Virus record (IMG/VR): IMGVR_UViG_3300009597_000020
Coordinates: 1-48,555 of that record
Strand: one strand, 5' to 3'
Length of the DNA stretch: 48,555 nucleotides
From: a virus
Shown here piece by piece: positions 7,322 to 15,501 of the stretch. Both the position numbers and the translations under genes were made by a program. The notes below the pieces were generated by a model that saw nothing but the letters and a program-made list of their open reading frames with translations, was not told where the DNA came from and ran no database searches. The first letter of the stretch is position 1. Each line of letters starts with the position of its first letter.

Positions 7322-7561
7322 ATGCCAGCAAGTCAAAAGCAAATTGATTACATTGAAATATTATGTAACGATGTTGGATTTGATACAAGAATAAAGAGAT
7401 TAGACTTCATTAGCAACTTGTTAGGATATCAAGTCAAGTACCTTGATGATCTTGCATTACCTGAAGCTAGTCAAGTAATCGAGAAGTTAAAAGACATTAA
7501 ATCATTCAAGGCATTAACTCCTGGATTACAAGTTGATCCTGAGGATGATTATAGAAAGTAA
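7322..7561 (+). CDS. 79-residue helical protein with ASxKQ motif
   Basis: I chose ATG 7322 (preceded by GAAAGGG about ten bases upstream). The product begins PASQKQIDYIEILCNDVG and continues with LGYQVKYLDDLALPEASQVIEKLK. This small three-helix pattern ('A-S-x-K-Q-x-x-Y-I ... L...EAS.vI..LK') also occurs at the ends of phage recombination and nuclease proteins and as stand-alone proteins. Its location after the recombination set fits an accessory role. Confidence 0.65.
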   Translation: MPASQKQIDYIEILCNDVGFDTRIKRLDFISNLLGYQVKYLDDLALPEASQVIEKLKDIKSFKALTPGLQVDPEDDYRK

Positions 7562-7568
7562 ACAGTTT

Positions 7569-7751
7569 ATGCCAAGAATAGTCAAATTAATATTCACTGA
7601 TCAATTATCTCGCGGTGATGGTAAATCTGAAGAAACACTAGTTAGACGTATCCCTCAATTATTTAATATGAAAGGTGAGCTGGTTGCGGAGTTCGATCCA
7701 AAAGATGAAAAAGGGTTTTTCTTTCCAAGAAATGTTGAGAATGAACAATAA
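7569..7751 (+). CDS. 60-residue hypothetical protein
   Basis: Start at ATG 7569, seven bases after the previous stop. Mixed alpha/beta with an acidic FDPKDEKG turn near the C-terminus. Its stop TAA overlaps the ATG of the methyltransferase. No family recognised. Confidence 0.5.
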   Translation: MPRIVKLIFTDQLSRGDGKSEETLVRRIPQLFNMKGELVAEFDPKDEKGFFFPRNVENEQ

Positions 7752-8995
7752 TGGACTATATTGACATCAACTCGATAATAGTTGACGAATCATTAACATT
7801 CGATGAGTCACTACTAAAGCCAATACGTGAAAGCATTGAATCACAAGGGTGTCATCATCCTTTATTGGTTCAGGTTATTTTGGGCGGTACTAATGGTGAT
7901 GAAGCAGGAGACGCATACAAAATCATAGCAGGCAAGAAACGATTCCTTTGCTTACGCCAATTAGGAACAAAGGAGATTCCTGTAAAGATTCTTGATGCCA
8001 AGCTAACAGAACAACAAACTAAAGAATACTCACTTCATGAGAACTTACGTCGTTACAATTTACCTTGGTACGAGCAATGTGAATTAGAACTACAATTACA
8101 CGAATTGAGAATCGAACAATTAGGCAAGAAACGTGGTCCTAAGTTGACAGAAAACGGCAAAAAAGGCTGGACTCAAGCTGATACTGCTAAAGAACTAGGA
8201 ATAAGTTTAGGCTGTTTATCTGAAGACCTCGACCTCGCGCGCGCCGTGAAATTGAATCCGAGCCTTTCAAAAGTCAAGGACAAAACCACAGCATTAAAAC
8301 TAATCAAAACTGAAGCTCGTCGTAATGAGGATCAAGCTTTTAGTCTAATTCCTCCAGAGATTCAAATGAATCAGGTTTTCCTAGGAGATTCACTTGAAAT
8401 CTTGAAGCAATTTCCCGCAAACATTTTCGATGCCTGTATTACAGATCCCCCTTGGAGTCAATATGAGCGCGATACAACCCTTACAGCCCAACCAATGGAT
8501 TTACTCGGTATTTTTCGAGAGGTTTTTAGAGTTCTTAAAAGTGACGCCTTTCTTTATCTCATCTGCTCCAGTCCAGACTTTGAACTCTATAGGAATGAGC
8601 TTCCTAGAATTGGGTATGCAGTACAGGACTACCCTATCATTTGGCAAAAACCACGTACAATTACTCATGGAAGACGAAACTGGCAATATAGTCGCGACTA
8701 TGAGCCTATCCTACTCGCTGTTAAGGGAAGCCCAGTCCTTACAAGCAGTACCGAGACTTCAAGTATCCTAAAGTATGACAATCTTCATTACACCAAAATG
8801 ATTCATCCTCATGAGAAACCAATTGAGTTATTGAACCAAATAATTAATGATTGTACTTATGTTGGAGGTAAAGTACTTGATCCTTTTGCAGGATCAGGAG
8901 TTACACTAGAATCTGCTAAGAAATTATCACGCTATTACATCGGAATTGAAAAGGAAAGGAAATTCTATGACAATATTGTTAAGAGGTTACAATGA
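7751..8995 (+). CDS. ParB-like domain fused to a DNA methyltransferase
   Basis: A 414-residue two-part protein. Residues about 5-110 match the ParB/Srx domain: IIAGKKRFLCLRQLG (61-72) and ENLRRYNLPWYE (97-108). Residues about 139-165 form a helix-turn-helix (WTQADTAKELGISLGCLSEDL). Residues about 205-414 form a beta-type N6-adenine/N4-cytosine methyltransferase, with DPPW at 232-235, HPHEKP at 352-357 and DPFAGSG at 377-383. It should transfer a methyl group from S-adenosylmethionine to DNA at a site it recognises. ParB-methyltransferase fusions occur in phages and may protect phage DNA. The target site is unknown; GCGCGC is a candidate only by coincidence of frequency. Confidence 0.88.
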   Translation: MDYIDINSIIVDESLTFDESLLKPIRESIESQGCHHPLLVQVILGGTNGDEAGDAYKIIAGKKRFLCLRQLGTKEIPVKILDAKLTEQQTKEYSLHENLRRYNLPWYEQCELELQLHELRIEQLGKKRGPKLTENGKKGWTQADTAKELGISLGCLSEDLDLARAVKLNPSLSKVKDKTTALKLIKTEARRNEDQAFSLIPPEIQMNQVFLGDSLEILKQFPANIFDACITDPPWSQYERDTTLTAQPMDLLGIFREVFRVLKSDAFLYLICSSPDFELYRNELPRIGYAVQDYPIIWQKPRTITHGRRNWQYSRDYEPILLAVKGSPVLTSSTETSSILKYDNLHYTKMIHPHEKPIELLNQIINDCTYVGGKVLDPFAGSGVTLESAKKLSRYYIGIEKERKFYDNIVKRLQ

Positions 8996-9306
8996 GTGAA
9001 TCACAAATGTCTCATGATATTCTCCGTGAACTGGAACTCACCCGTAAAGCCAGAGACGCCTATTATTTGGAGGCAGAGAATAATATGGGGACGCTTTGCA
9101 GGCTAGATCGTGAACTAAAAGCCGAGCGGGAGCTATCCAAGGAGTTGCTCGAGGCGCTGGATCTTATCCCCACAATGCTGATGCAGGCAGAAGGACCGCC
9201 TTACAATGTTAGATTCAGCCAAGCAGCTTTTGAGCAGATATGCCACGCCGTTGACAAAGGAAACCTACGCGCCCAAGGCCAGCGGGAGGGAAAAGATGCG
9301 CTCTGA
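8992..9306 (+). CDS. Coiled-coil hypothetical protein, first of GC-rich cassette
   Basis: A 104-residue, mainly helical protein (long run of Leu, Glu and Arg at residues about 8-65, likely coiled coil). ATGA-coupled to the methyltransferase, yet its base composition rises sharply compared with that gene. No family recognised. Confidence 0.65.
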   Translation: MSESQMSHDILRELELTRKARDAYYLEAENNMGTLCRLDRELKAERELSKELLEALDLIPTMLMQAEGPPYNVRFSQAAFEQICHAVDKGNLRAQGQREGKDAL

Positions 9307-9574
9307 TATGCATGTACCTCCGCCCAAAGAGGACATCGAAGCCAATAGGTTAAAAGAGCCTGAAGGTGAGCGACTGAGAGCGGAACTAACCGATTGGTTA
9401 GATAAGAATGGCATTGTGAGCATTCTCATGGACACGGAAGAACATCAGGTTCAAATAGACATCGCTCCTCGATTGCCACCACGCATCAAAAACATACTGA
9501 GCCGATGGGGTTCGATCTACGTTAAAGATCCGCTCCCCGACCCGCCAGCCCAGACAGGAGGGGGAGAGAAGTGA
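9296..9574 (+). CDS. 92-residue hypothetical protein
   Basis: I chose ATG 9296 because GGGAGGG lies at 9284-9290. It overlaps the end of the previous gene by 11 bases. The protein has an acidic helical N-terminus and a MDTEEHQVQIDIAPRLPPRIKNIL segment, with a Pro/Gly-rich tail. Function unknown. Part of the GC-rich cassette. Confidence 0.6.
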   Translation: MRSDMHVPPPKEDIEANRLKEPEGERLRAELTDWLDKNGIVSILMDTEEHQVQIDIAPRLPPRIKNILSRWGSIYVKDPLPDPPAQTGGGEK

Positions 9575-9816
9575 GAGATCCACAAAGAATAGTTGTAATT
9601 ACGCAGTTGGTCCGATTGCTGTGGGAGAAGTTTCCAGACCAGCGTTTGGGCCAACTCCTAAATAACATATACGGCCCCGGACCTCACGATCTATTCCACA
9701 TTGAGGATGACGCCTGGGAGCGAATGCTAAGAAACACGCTCGCATTCAACACCACCGCCCCACAAACACCCGCACAAGTGGATGAACAATCGAGCGGGAC
9801 CGGAGTGGAGCAATGA
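9571..9816 (+). CDS. 81-residue hypothetical protein with GTG start
   Basis: GTG 9571 overlaps the previous TGA and follows a GGAGGGGGAGAG ribosome site. The product is helical at the start (VVITQLVRLLWEKFPDQRLGQLLNNI) and low-complexity at the end. No family recognised. Confidence 0.6.
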   Translation: MRDPQRIVVITQLVRLLWEKFPDQRLGQLLNNIYGPGPHDLFHIEDDAWERMLRNTLAFNTTAPQTPAQVDEQSSGTGVEQ

Positions 9817-10010
9817 CAAGAGAGCAAATCATTGAACGCGCCAAGCGCATAGGCCGAATCAACAAAGAAGGCTTGGTGCTGTGCGACAACTGCAACACGC
9901 CAGCCGATCTTGCGGCATCTAAAGCCTGGGGTTGGACGGGATGCGCTCCCTGCATGTACGGAGAGGCCGATGCTCTAGACCCAGCGGAATTTATAAGCGT
10001 GCCAGCATGA
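9813..10010 (+). CDS. 65-residue CxxC zinc protein
   Basis: ATGA-coupled upstream and preceded by GGAGTGGAG. CDNC near residue 24 and CAPC near 44 form a probable four-Cys zinc ribbon around a WGWTG loop. N-terminal helix is basic. Function unknown. Confidence 0.6.
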   Translation: MTREQIIERAKRIGRINKEGLVLCDNCNTPADLAASKAWGWTGCAPCMYGEADALDPAEFISVPA

Positions 10011-10060
10011 CCCCCGACCTCATTCCCCGCCTCAGAGCACGCAAGGAGAAAAAGCTATGA
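10007..10060 (+). CDS. Possible 17-residue leader peptide
   Basis: ATG 10007 overlaps the previous stop, and its own stop overlaps the next ATG (10057-10060). Its last codons contain AAGGAG, the ribosome site of the next gene. It may exist mainly to keep ribosomes coupled; a functional peptide is uncertain. Confidence 0.3.
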   Translation: MTPDLIPRLRARKEKKL

Positions 10061-10263
10061 GCGAATACCTTGGAACGTCAAGACGTGTTCGGGTTCGCAT
10101 AAAGCCAGGGCATCCAGGATTTCTTAATGGATACGCAGGGCAAGAGTGCGATGCGATTCTCTATGACGAGCCAGTTAACCCTCAAATAGATAGCGAACAA
10201 TTAGACCCTCCCATTCCCAAATGGCAGACAGCTCTTAAGGATTACGTTGAGGTGGTTGAATGA
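10057..10263 (+). CDS. 68-residue hypothetical protein
   Basis: Good AAGGAG 8 bases upstream. Beta-rich by eye: RVRVRIKPGHPGF, a GYAGQECDAILYDEP loop, and a WQTALKDYVEVVE strand. This resembles small SH3-like or KOW-like barrels, but that is a weak impression. Composition is slightly more AT-rich than its cassette neighbours. Confidence 0.6.
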   Translation: MSEYLGTSRRVRVRIKPGHPGFLNGYAGQECDAILYDEPVNPQIDSEQLDPPIPKWQTALKDYVEVVE

Positions 10264-10334
10264 GCAATAAAAGAATGCCAAACAGAGTGATTAAAGTCCT
10301 CAAGAGGATTATGCCTCTATGCCACATCCGATGA
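10260..10334 (+). CDS. Possible 24-residue basic peptide
   Basis: Overlaps the previous stop by ATGA and reads 24 codons, rich in Lys and Arg, ending inside the next gene. It may be a coupling ORF only. CAAGAGGA, the likely ribosome site for the next gene, lies within it. Confidence 0.25.
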   Translation: MSNKRMPNRVIKVLKRIMPLCHIR

Positions 10335-10546
10335 CACCCGCCGATCTAACCCGCTACCTCGAAGATCCAAGCTACCGCCCCGCGCTCACGGACGCGGAAC
10401 TGGCAGCGGCGCGGCAGTACTACGTGGACATGCTGAGCGGTAGCATCCAGGAGGGCGACAGCGCGTACCAGCCGTTTATCGTGGCGCTGCGGGTGGTTGA
10501 TTGGGTTCTGAGTTGGAGAAAGGCTTGCAGGAAACTACACAAATGA
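10319..10546 (+). CDS. 75-residue hypothetical protein, very GC-rich
   Basis: Start at ATG 10319 fits CAAGAGGA about ten bases upstream; ATG 10331 is an alternative. The product is helical (TPADLTRYLEDP, LTDAELAAARQYYVDML). Codons 15-60 are strikingly GC-rich against the phage backbone, a strong sign of foreign origin. Stop overlaps the next start. Confidence 0.6.
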   Translation: MPHPMTPADLTRYLEDPSYRPALTDAELAAARQYYVDMLSGSIQEGDSAYQPFIVALRVVDWVLSWRKACRKLHK

Positions 10547-10938
10547 ATCACGAAGCTAGAACCTGTTTGCATTGTGGAGCGCCGGTTCCAGAAGATGGTC
10601 GATGCAGACCGTGTTACGGTTCATGGCCAATGAGAGATCAGCCACCAATAACGGTCAACAACCGCATTGCCGAACTCGAAGCGGTCAACGCGGATCTGCG
10701 GCGGCAACTGGAGGCGGCGCAGACTATCAATCACGATATTGCTAGAACTATAAACAAGGCGTGCACCACCAGAGACCAAGCCCTCGCGGATCTCGCGGAA
10801 GCGCGGCGGGATACGGAGCGGCTGGACTGGCTGGAGCGTGAAACCATTAGTGGGAACAATCAACACTTGTCTTGGCATCTGGTTGGCGACACACTACGCG
10901 AAGACATCGACGCCGCACGCAAGGATAAGAAAACTTGA
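10543..10938 (+). CDS. Zinc-ribbon and coiled-coil phage protein
   Basis: From ATG 10543 (overlapping the previous TGA) the product is 131 residues. It begins with a zinc ribbon, CLHCGAP...GRCRPC (residues about 7-25), then a coiled coil (RIAELEAVNADLRRQLEAAQ), and then an RRDTERLDWLERE helix. The last motif recurs in phage small proteins next to coiled coils. It ends the GC-rich cassette and overlaps the polymerase start. Function unknown. Confidence 0.65.
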   Translation: MNHEARTCLHCGAPVPEDGRCRPCYGSWPMRDQPPITVNNRIAELEAVNADLRRQLEAAQTINHDIARTINKACTTRDQALADLAEARRDTERLDWLERETISGNNQHLSWHLVGDTLREDIDAARKDKKT

Positions 10939-13385
10939 ACTTCATTAATGGTCATGGTTCATCATCCGCTAAGCTAGCAATAGTAGGGGAGGCTCCCGGT
11001 AGAATAGAGGAACAAACAGGCCTCCCATTCCAAGGGCCAACTGGAGCAATGGTTAATGATTTCCTGTTAAAAGGAGGTTTGTCAAGATCATCAGTCTATG
11101 CAACTAACGTCGCGCGAGTGAGGCCACCAAATAACGACATTAGCTTAATTCACCAGACTGGTTATAAATTATCAGACTTTGAGGAAATCCTCTGGGCAGA
11201 ATTAAACGCTTTGCAACCTAATGCAGTAATAGCTTTCGGGAATACTGCATTGACGAGCCTAACAGGATTCAAAGGAATCGAGAAATATCGTGGTTCAATT
11301 CTTCCAGCACTAAAAGGTAATTTCAAAGTAATTCCAACGATTCATCCAGCGTCGTTGATGCATAAAGAGTCAGACGGTCGAATGCAAGGATGGAAAGATG
11401 CAACATTTATTCAGTGGGATGTTAATCGGGCAATTCATCAGTCTAGTTTTAGTGATTTTCGGTTGCCTGATCGTAACCTCATCGTTTGCAGAAGCAATCT
11501 CGAACTTTATCGCTTCTTCAACCGATACCAAGGGCAACCCTACGTCGCGGTTGATATTGAAACTTTTCGTACTATCCCTATTTGTATCAGCTTTGCTTTT
11601 AATTCTATTGAAGCAATAAGTGTACCTTTATTCCCCGAAATGAATCACGAGTTAAGCATTACGCGCACAGACCAAATACAAAACTGGCGAGATATTGTTG
11701 AAATCATGGCTGATCCTAAAATTCAGAAAATAGGTCAGAACTTCAAGTTTGATGAAACTTTATTAAGGAGTTGTTTAAATGGTACGCTCGGCTTTGGAAT
11801 ACATACTCGTGGGTTTTACTTTGATACTATGTTGGCTTTTCGTACATTATATCCTGAGTTACCTGGAACATTGGCTTTCCAAACCTCAGTGCTCACAGAA
11901 GAGCCTTATTACAAAGAAGAAGGAAAAGGCTACAACCCAAAAAAAGATAAGATCGATAGACTCTTACTCTACAACGCGAAAGATTCAGTAGTAACTTATG
12001 AGTGTTATGAAAAAGAATTAGCCGAATTACGTGAAAGGGGATTAGAGGATTTCTTCTTTACGAGAGTCATGCCATTGCATCCTTTTTATTCGAGGTTAGA
12101 ATCTCGTGGCATTAAAAGAGATAATCAAGCGAAGTTCATTTTAGAACAAAAATACGAAAGTTTATGGGAGGAGAAAAGTAATGAACTCGACTCACTGACG
12201 CGCGCGTTTGATGTCGAACATGTCAACGTGAATAGCCCTAAGCAAGTTGGCTTGTTGATGTACGTTGCAATGAAGTTGCCAATTCGTAAAGGGACGGGTG
12301 AACGTGAAGTAGACGCATTAATGCGTAATGTAGTACGCGATGCAACTAAAAGAAGGATACTTGAACTAATTCTTGAGCTAAGGAAAATAAGGAAAACTCT
12401 TGGAACTTATATCAATGCAGGAGTGTATAGCGACGGACAGTATAGAACTTCATACCGTATTTTGCTTGAGACTGGAAGGACATCCACCTCTGTATGCAAG
12501 CCTCCCATTACGACAGAAACGCTGGGAATGGCTTTTCAAACGATTACAAAGCATGGAGACGTTGGGAATGATCTACGATCAATGTTCATACCTAGGGAAG
12601 GATATATTTTCATTGAGCCGGATTTATCCCAAGCAGAAGCAAGAGTTGTTGCACTTTTGGCAAGAGATGAAAAACTACTCAAAATGTTCGAGTATTCAGT
12701 CGACATCCACAGAGTAACTGCATGTTGGCTGAGGGATAAAAAGATTCCATTATTAGATTATTTCTTTACTGAGACTGATGATTTTAGGTGTCGAGAAGCT
12801 GCAAATTCTTTAAATGCACAAATGAAGGAGTTAGTAAATGAGGAAGAACGTCAAGAAGGAAAGAAATTCAGGCATGCAGGACACTATGACATGGGCAAAC
12901 GAGAAGCAGCTTCTCAAATCGGAATTAGTGAGGCTAAGGCTGGAGTTGCGCTCAATAAATTTCACAGAACCAACGAAAACATACAGAAAGTATTCCATAG
13001 TGAGATTGTTGAGTACCTTAATAGGAATAATAGAATCCTTACTAATCCATTTGGACGTCAGCGACAGTTTCTTAATAAATGGGGGGCCGAGCTCTGGAAA
13101 GAGGCGTATGCCCAAATTCCACAATCTACCGTGAGCGACCATTTGAAGTTCTCCATGCTTCGTATTGAACAACGCGCTCCTTGGATCGAAATATTGCAGG
13201 AGTCTCATGATTCATTCTTGGCACAGATTAAGCCTGAGTATTTAGATGGTACTAAAAAGATTATTCGCGAAGAGTTAGAAAGTCCAATTGATTTCAGCCA
13301 ATGTTCATTACCGCGAGGTAAACTGATTATACCTTGCGATATAAGTATTAGTACAACTAACTGGATGGAGATGAGGAAAGTTTAA
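10935..13385 (+). CDS. Uracil-DNA glycosylase fused to family A DNA polymerase
   Basis: An 816-residue replicative polymerase. TTG 10935, overlapping the previous stop, starts the UDG-like domain: AIVGEAPG (15-22), GPTGAM and a later IHPASLMHK loop, as in family 4/5 glycosylases. Then comes a 3'-5' proofreading exonuclease (D207-I-E209, later GQNFKFDETLL and YNAKDS) and a PolA domain with motif A DLSQAEAR at about 563, motif B (KREAASQIGIS region) and motif C HDS at 758-760. It should copy DNA and might scan for uracil. SPO1-type phage polymerases show a comparable UDG-like N-terminus. The UDG domain may or may not keep catalytic activity. Confidence 0.9.
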   Translation: MNFINGHGSSSAKLAIVGEAPGRIEEQTGLPFQGPTGAMVNDFLLKGGLSRSSVYATNVARVRPPNNDISLIHQTGYKLSDFEEILWAELNALQPNAVIAFGNTALTSLTGFKGIEKYRGSILPALKGNFKVIPTIHPASLMHKESDGRMQGWKDATFIQWDVNRAIHQSSFSDFRLPDRNLIVCRSNLELYRFFNRYQGQPYVAVDIETFRTIPICISFAFNSIEAISVPLFPEMNHELSITRTDQIQNWRDIVEIMADPKIQKIGQNFKFDETLLRSCLNGTLGFGIHTRGFYFDTMLAFRTLYPELPGTLAFQTSVLTEEPYYKEEGKGYNPKKDKIDRLLLYNAKDSVVTYECYEKELAELRERGLEDFFFTRVMPLHPFYSRLESRGIKRDNQAKFILEQKYESLWEEKSNELDSLTRAFDVEHVNVNSPKQVGLLMYVAMKLPIRKGTGEREVDALMRNVVRDATKRRILELILELRKIRKTLGTYINAGVYSDGQYRTSYRILLETGRTSTSVCKPPITTETLGMAFQTITKHGDVGNDLRSMFIPREGYIFIEPDLSQAEARVVALLARDEKLLKMFEYSVDIHRVTACWLRDKKIPLLDYFFTETDDFRCREAANSLNAQMKELVNEEERQEGKKFRHAGHYDMGKREAASQIGISEAKAGVALNKFHRTNENIQKVFHSEIVEYLNRNNRILTNPFGRQRQFLNKWGAELWKEAYAQIPQSTVSDHLKFSMLRIEQRAPWIEILQESHDSFLAQIKPEYLDGTKKIIREELESPIDFSQCSLPRGKLIIPCDISISTTNWMEMRKV

Positions 13386-13395
13386 AGGACAACAT

Positions 13396-14613
13396 GTGCC
13401 TGAAAATTCATGGCTTGATTTACTCGTTAGTAGTACAAGTGAATTAGAATCACCAAGAAGATTCTTCTGGTGGGCAGGAGTTTCATGTATATCAGCGATA
13501 GTTAAAAAGAACGTTTGGCTTGACAAATTCAGTTATAAATTGTACCCAAATATCTACGTCCTACTAGTCTCGGCTAAGAGTGGATTAAGAAAAGGACTAC
13601 CAGTTGATTATGCTAAGGGTATAGTCGAGCGCGTCAATAACACGAGGATCATTAGCGGGCGAAACTCAGTACAAGGGGTTATAAAAGACTTGAGCCAACA
13701 AATCACTGTAGTCAATCCAGGAGAGGCAACAAAAATATACTCTGATGCCCAGGCATTCTTGTGTGCTCCTGAATTGGATTCTTTCATGGTAAAGGATGAG
13801 CAAGGACTTAGCATTCTCACAGACTTATACAATACTCATGAGCATAACAAAGAGTGGAAGAATAGCCTAAAGAGTTCACCAGTTGAAAGTTTAAAGAATC
13901 CTTGCATTACATTCTTAGCAGCATCGAACGAAGCACTATTAGAGAATCTCATAAAAGCTAAAGATATTGAAGGCGGATTCATCGCGCGTACCATGATCAT
14001 TCATGAGAGTGTTAAGAGAATTTCAAACTCATTAATGTTCAAGCCTGCTAATTTAGTCACGCGCGACGACTTAGCAAATGATCTAAAACGCTTGAATTTA
14101 GTCAAAGGGCCATTTGAGATTCCTCATGATGTTCGAGTAGCTTACGATTCTTGGTACAAAGGTTTAGACGAGTTCAATTATGACGATAAGACAGGAACAA
14201 TGGAGCGAATTGGCGATCATGTATTGAAAGCTGGAATGTTGATTAGCCTTGCTGAATCAAACGATTTAATCATAAAGATGAATCATTTTGAGGAGGCAGT
14301 AGATAAATGTACCGAAGCAGTCATTGGTACAAGGAAAACAACTATTGGAGTCGGTCGTGCCGAGAACGCCGAAGCTGCTGGAAAAGTAATGCGAATTTTG
14401 ATTGAGCAAGATAAGTACATAATTGAGCGTAGTAAACTAATGCGCTTATTGAAAACTGACGTAAACGTATTAATGCTAAATATGGTTTTGGACGATATGG
14501 GCGACAATGGAAAATGTATTTTGCTGACCTCAAGAGTCGCAGGCAAGATTTACTATCAATTGAAAGAGGAAATTGCAATGACGTATAAAAACTTTAAAAA
14601 GGAGATTAATTGA
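13396..14613 (+). CDS. DUF3987-like helicase/primase-associated protein
   Basis: A 405-residue protein with GTG start at 13396 after AAAGGA; an overlapping out-of-frame ATG (13394) gives only 17 codons. The N-terminal half follows the DUF3987 pattern: FFWWAGVSCISAIV, then YPNIYVLLVSAKSGLRKG (a P-loop-like region with SGLRKG instead of GxGKT), and a SGRNSVQGVIKDL segment. LDSFM may be the Walker B equivalent. DUF3987 proteins sit beside phage polymerases and may act as replicative helicase/primase partners. Here it is the next gene after the polymerase. The missing classical P-loop leaves the biochemistry open. Confidence 0.65.
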   Translation: MPENSWLDLLVSSTSELESPRRFFWWAGVSCISAIVKKNVWLDKFSYKLYPNIYVLLVSAKSGLRKGLPVDYAKGIVERVNNTRIISGRNSVQGVIKDLSQQITVVNPGEATKIYSDAQAFLCAPELDSFMVKDEQGLSILTDLYNTHEHNKEWKNSLKSSPVESLKNPCITFLAASNEALLENLIKAKDIEGGFIARTMIIHESVKRISNSLMFKPANLVTRDDLANDLKRLNLVKGPFEIPHDVRVAYDSWYKGLDEFNYDDKTGTMERIGDHVLKAGMLISLAESNDLIIKMNHFEEAVDKCTEAVIGTRKTTIGVGRAENAEAAGKVMRILIEQDKYIIERSKLMRLLKTDVNVLMLNMVLDDMGDNGKCILLTSRVAGKIYYQLKEEIAMTYKNFKKEIN

Positions 14614-14744
14614 TGCTTGGCCCCTCAGTAATACCTCATTGGGATGTTTGCAGATTATGTCGAATAGCAGAATGGCGCGCGTCGCTATGGTACAACAGGC
14701 TTCTAGATTGGGAGATCAAATGGCTAACTTTCAAGAAGCTCTAA
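14613..14744 (+). CDS. 43-residue Trp-rich peptide overlapping the endolysin start
   Basis: Begins one base inside the previous stop (TGATG) with AAAGGAG about 8 bases before, and runs out of frame into the endolysin start. It has CRLC and five Trp residues (WDVCRLCRIAEWRASLWYNR). The strong ribosome site argues for real translation. Lysis-related use (a small lysis regulator) is possible from the location only. Confidence 0.5.
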   Translation: MLGPSVIPHWDVCRLCRIAEWRASLWYNRLLDWEIKWLTFKKL

Positions 14745-15283
14745 ATTTCATACTAAAACATGAAGGTAGTACTTACTTTCATGATCCAGTTTCAGGAGAA
14801 AAGTCAAAGTACGGGATAACTGAAAAGTTGTTAATCAACATCAAATATGGAATAACCAATCCCAATAACTTGCAAATGTCAGACATTGAGAATGTTTACA
14901 TGACAGTATTTTGGAATAACTTAAGTCAAGTAAAATCGCAATTAGTAGCAAACAAAGTATTCGATATGATGGTTAACATGGGAACTGGTCAGGCCGTGAA
15001 ATTATTGCAAGCAAGTTTAAACTCAATGGGCGCGGCTTGCGTGATTGACGGTAAATTAGGACCTCATACAATGATAATTTTGAACTCAGCTGATGAGGAT
15101 AAACTATTAAGCGAGTTAGTATTGCAATGCGAATCCTTCTACAAGCGAATAGCCAAAGGCAACAATGCTAAGTATCTTAAAGGTTGGCTCACGCGCGCTC
15201 GTGATATTGGTACTGGCGAGCGTGATGAGGTAGCTTACAATGTATTGAGAAGTGGAAAGGATGATAAGGTGATTAAAGGATGA
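14720..15283 (+). CDS. GH108-type endolysin (muramidase) with peptidoglycan-binding domain
   Basis: From ATG 14720 (GGGAG just upstream) the product is 187 residues. An upstream in-frame TTG lies within a different reading frame's gene and adds 27 unlikely residues. The N-terminus has the GH108 pattern: ILKHEGSTYFHDP...GEKSKYGIT, with E15 the likely catalytic acid. Residues about 100-165 (GQAVKLLQASLNSMG...IDGKLGPHTM) match the C-terminal PG-binding domain found in this family. It should cleave peptidoglycan at the end of infection. No signal peptide is seen, so a holin is needed. The probable holins lie far away in the minus-strand module. Confidence 0.85.
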   Translation: MANFQEALNFILKHEGSTYFHDPVSGEKSKYGITEKLLINIKYGITNPNNLQMSDIENVYMTVFWNNLSQVKSQLVANKVFDMMVNMGTGQAVKLLQASLNSMGAACVIDGKLGPHTMIILNSADEDKLLSELVLQCESFYKRIAKGNNAKYLKGWLTRARDIGTGERDEVAYNVLRSGKDDKVIKG

Positions 15284-15501
15284 GTATTTTAAAGGGTGGT
15301 ACCCACTGGCAATCGTCGTTAAACTTAACTGATATTGAGAGGGATAATTTCTGTCAATATAAGAATATTAACAATGGAATTCATCAACATGATGATGGGA
15401 CTTATTGGTGGTATGATGAAACGCAAGCTGATGAATTTGGTGGATTTATATTATTTGAGGATGCTCTTGAGTCGTTGATTGAATACTGTAAAACACTATG
15501 A
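15280..15501 (+). CDS. 73-residue hypothetical protein
   Basis: ATGA-coupled to the endolysin, with AAAGGA nearby. Aromatic and acidic, with a DGTYWWYDETQADE segment. No family recognised. Located between the endolysin and a zinc protein at the end of the plus-strand block. Confidence 0.6.
   Translation: MSILKGGTHWQSSLNLTDIERDNFCQYKNINNGIHQHDDGTYWWYDETQADEFGGFILFEDALESLIEYCKTL

Noticed and set aside
8430-8771. Open frame inside the ParB-methyltransferase gene
   Set aside because: It overlaps the DPPW region in another frame; a shadow of conserved coding sequence.
11398-11619. Open frame with hydrophobic residues inside the UDG-PolA gene
   Set aside because: It lies entirely in another frame of a large, clearly coding gene that covers the exonuclease motifs, and has no ribosome site.
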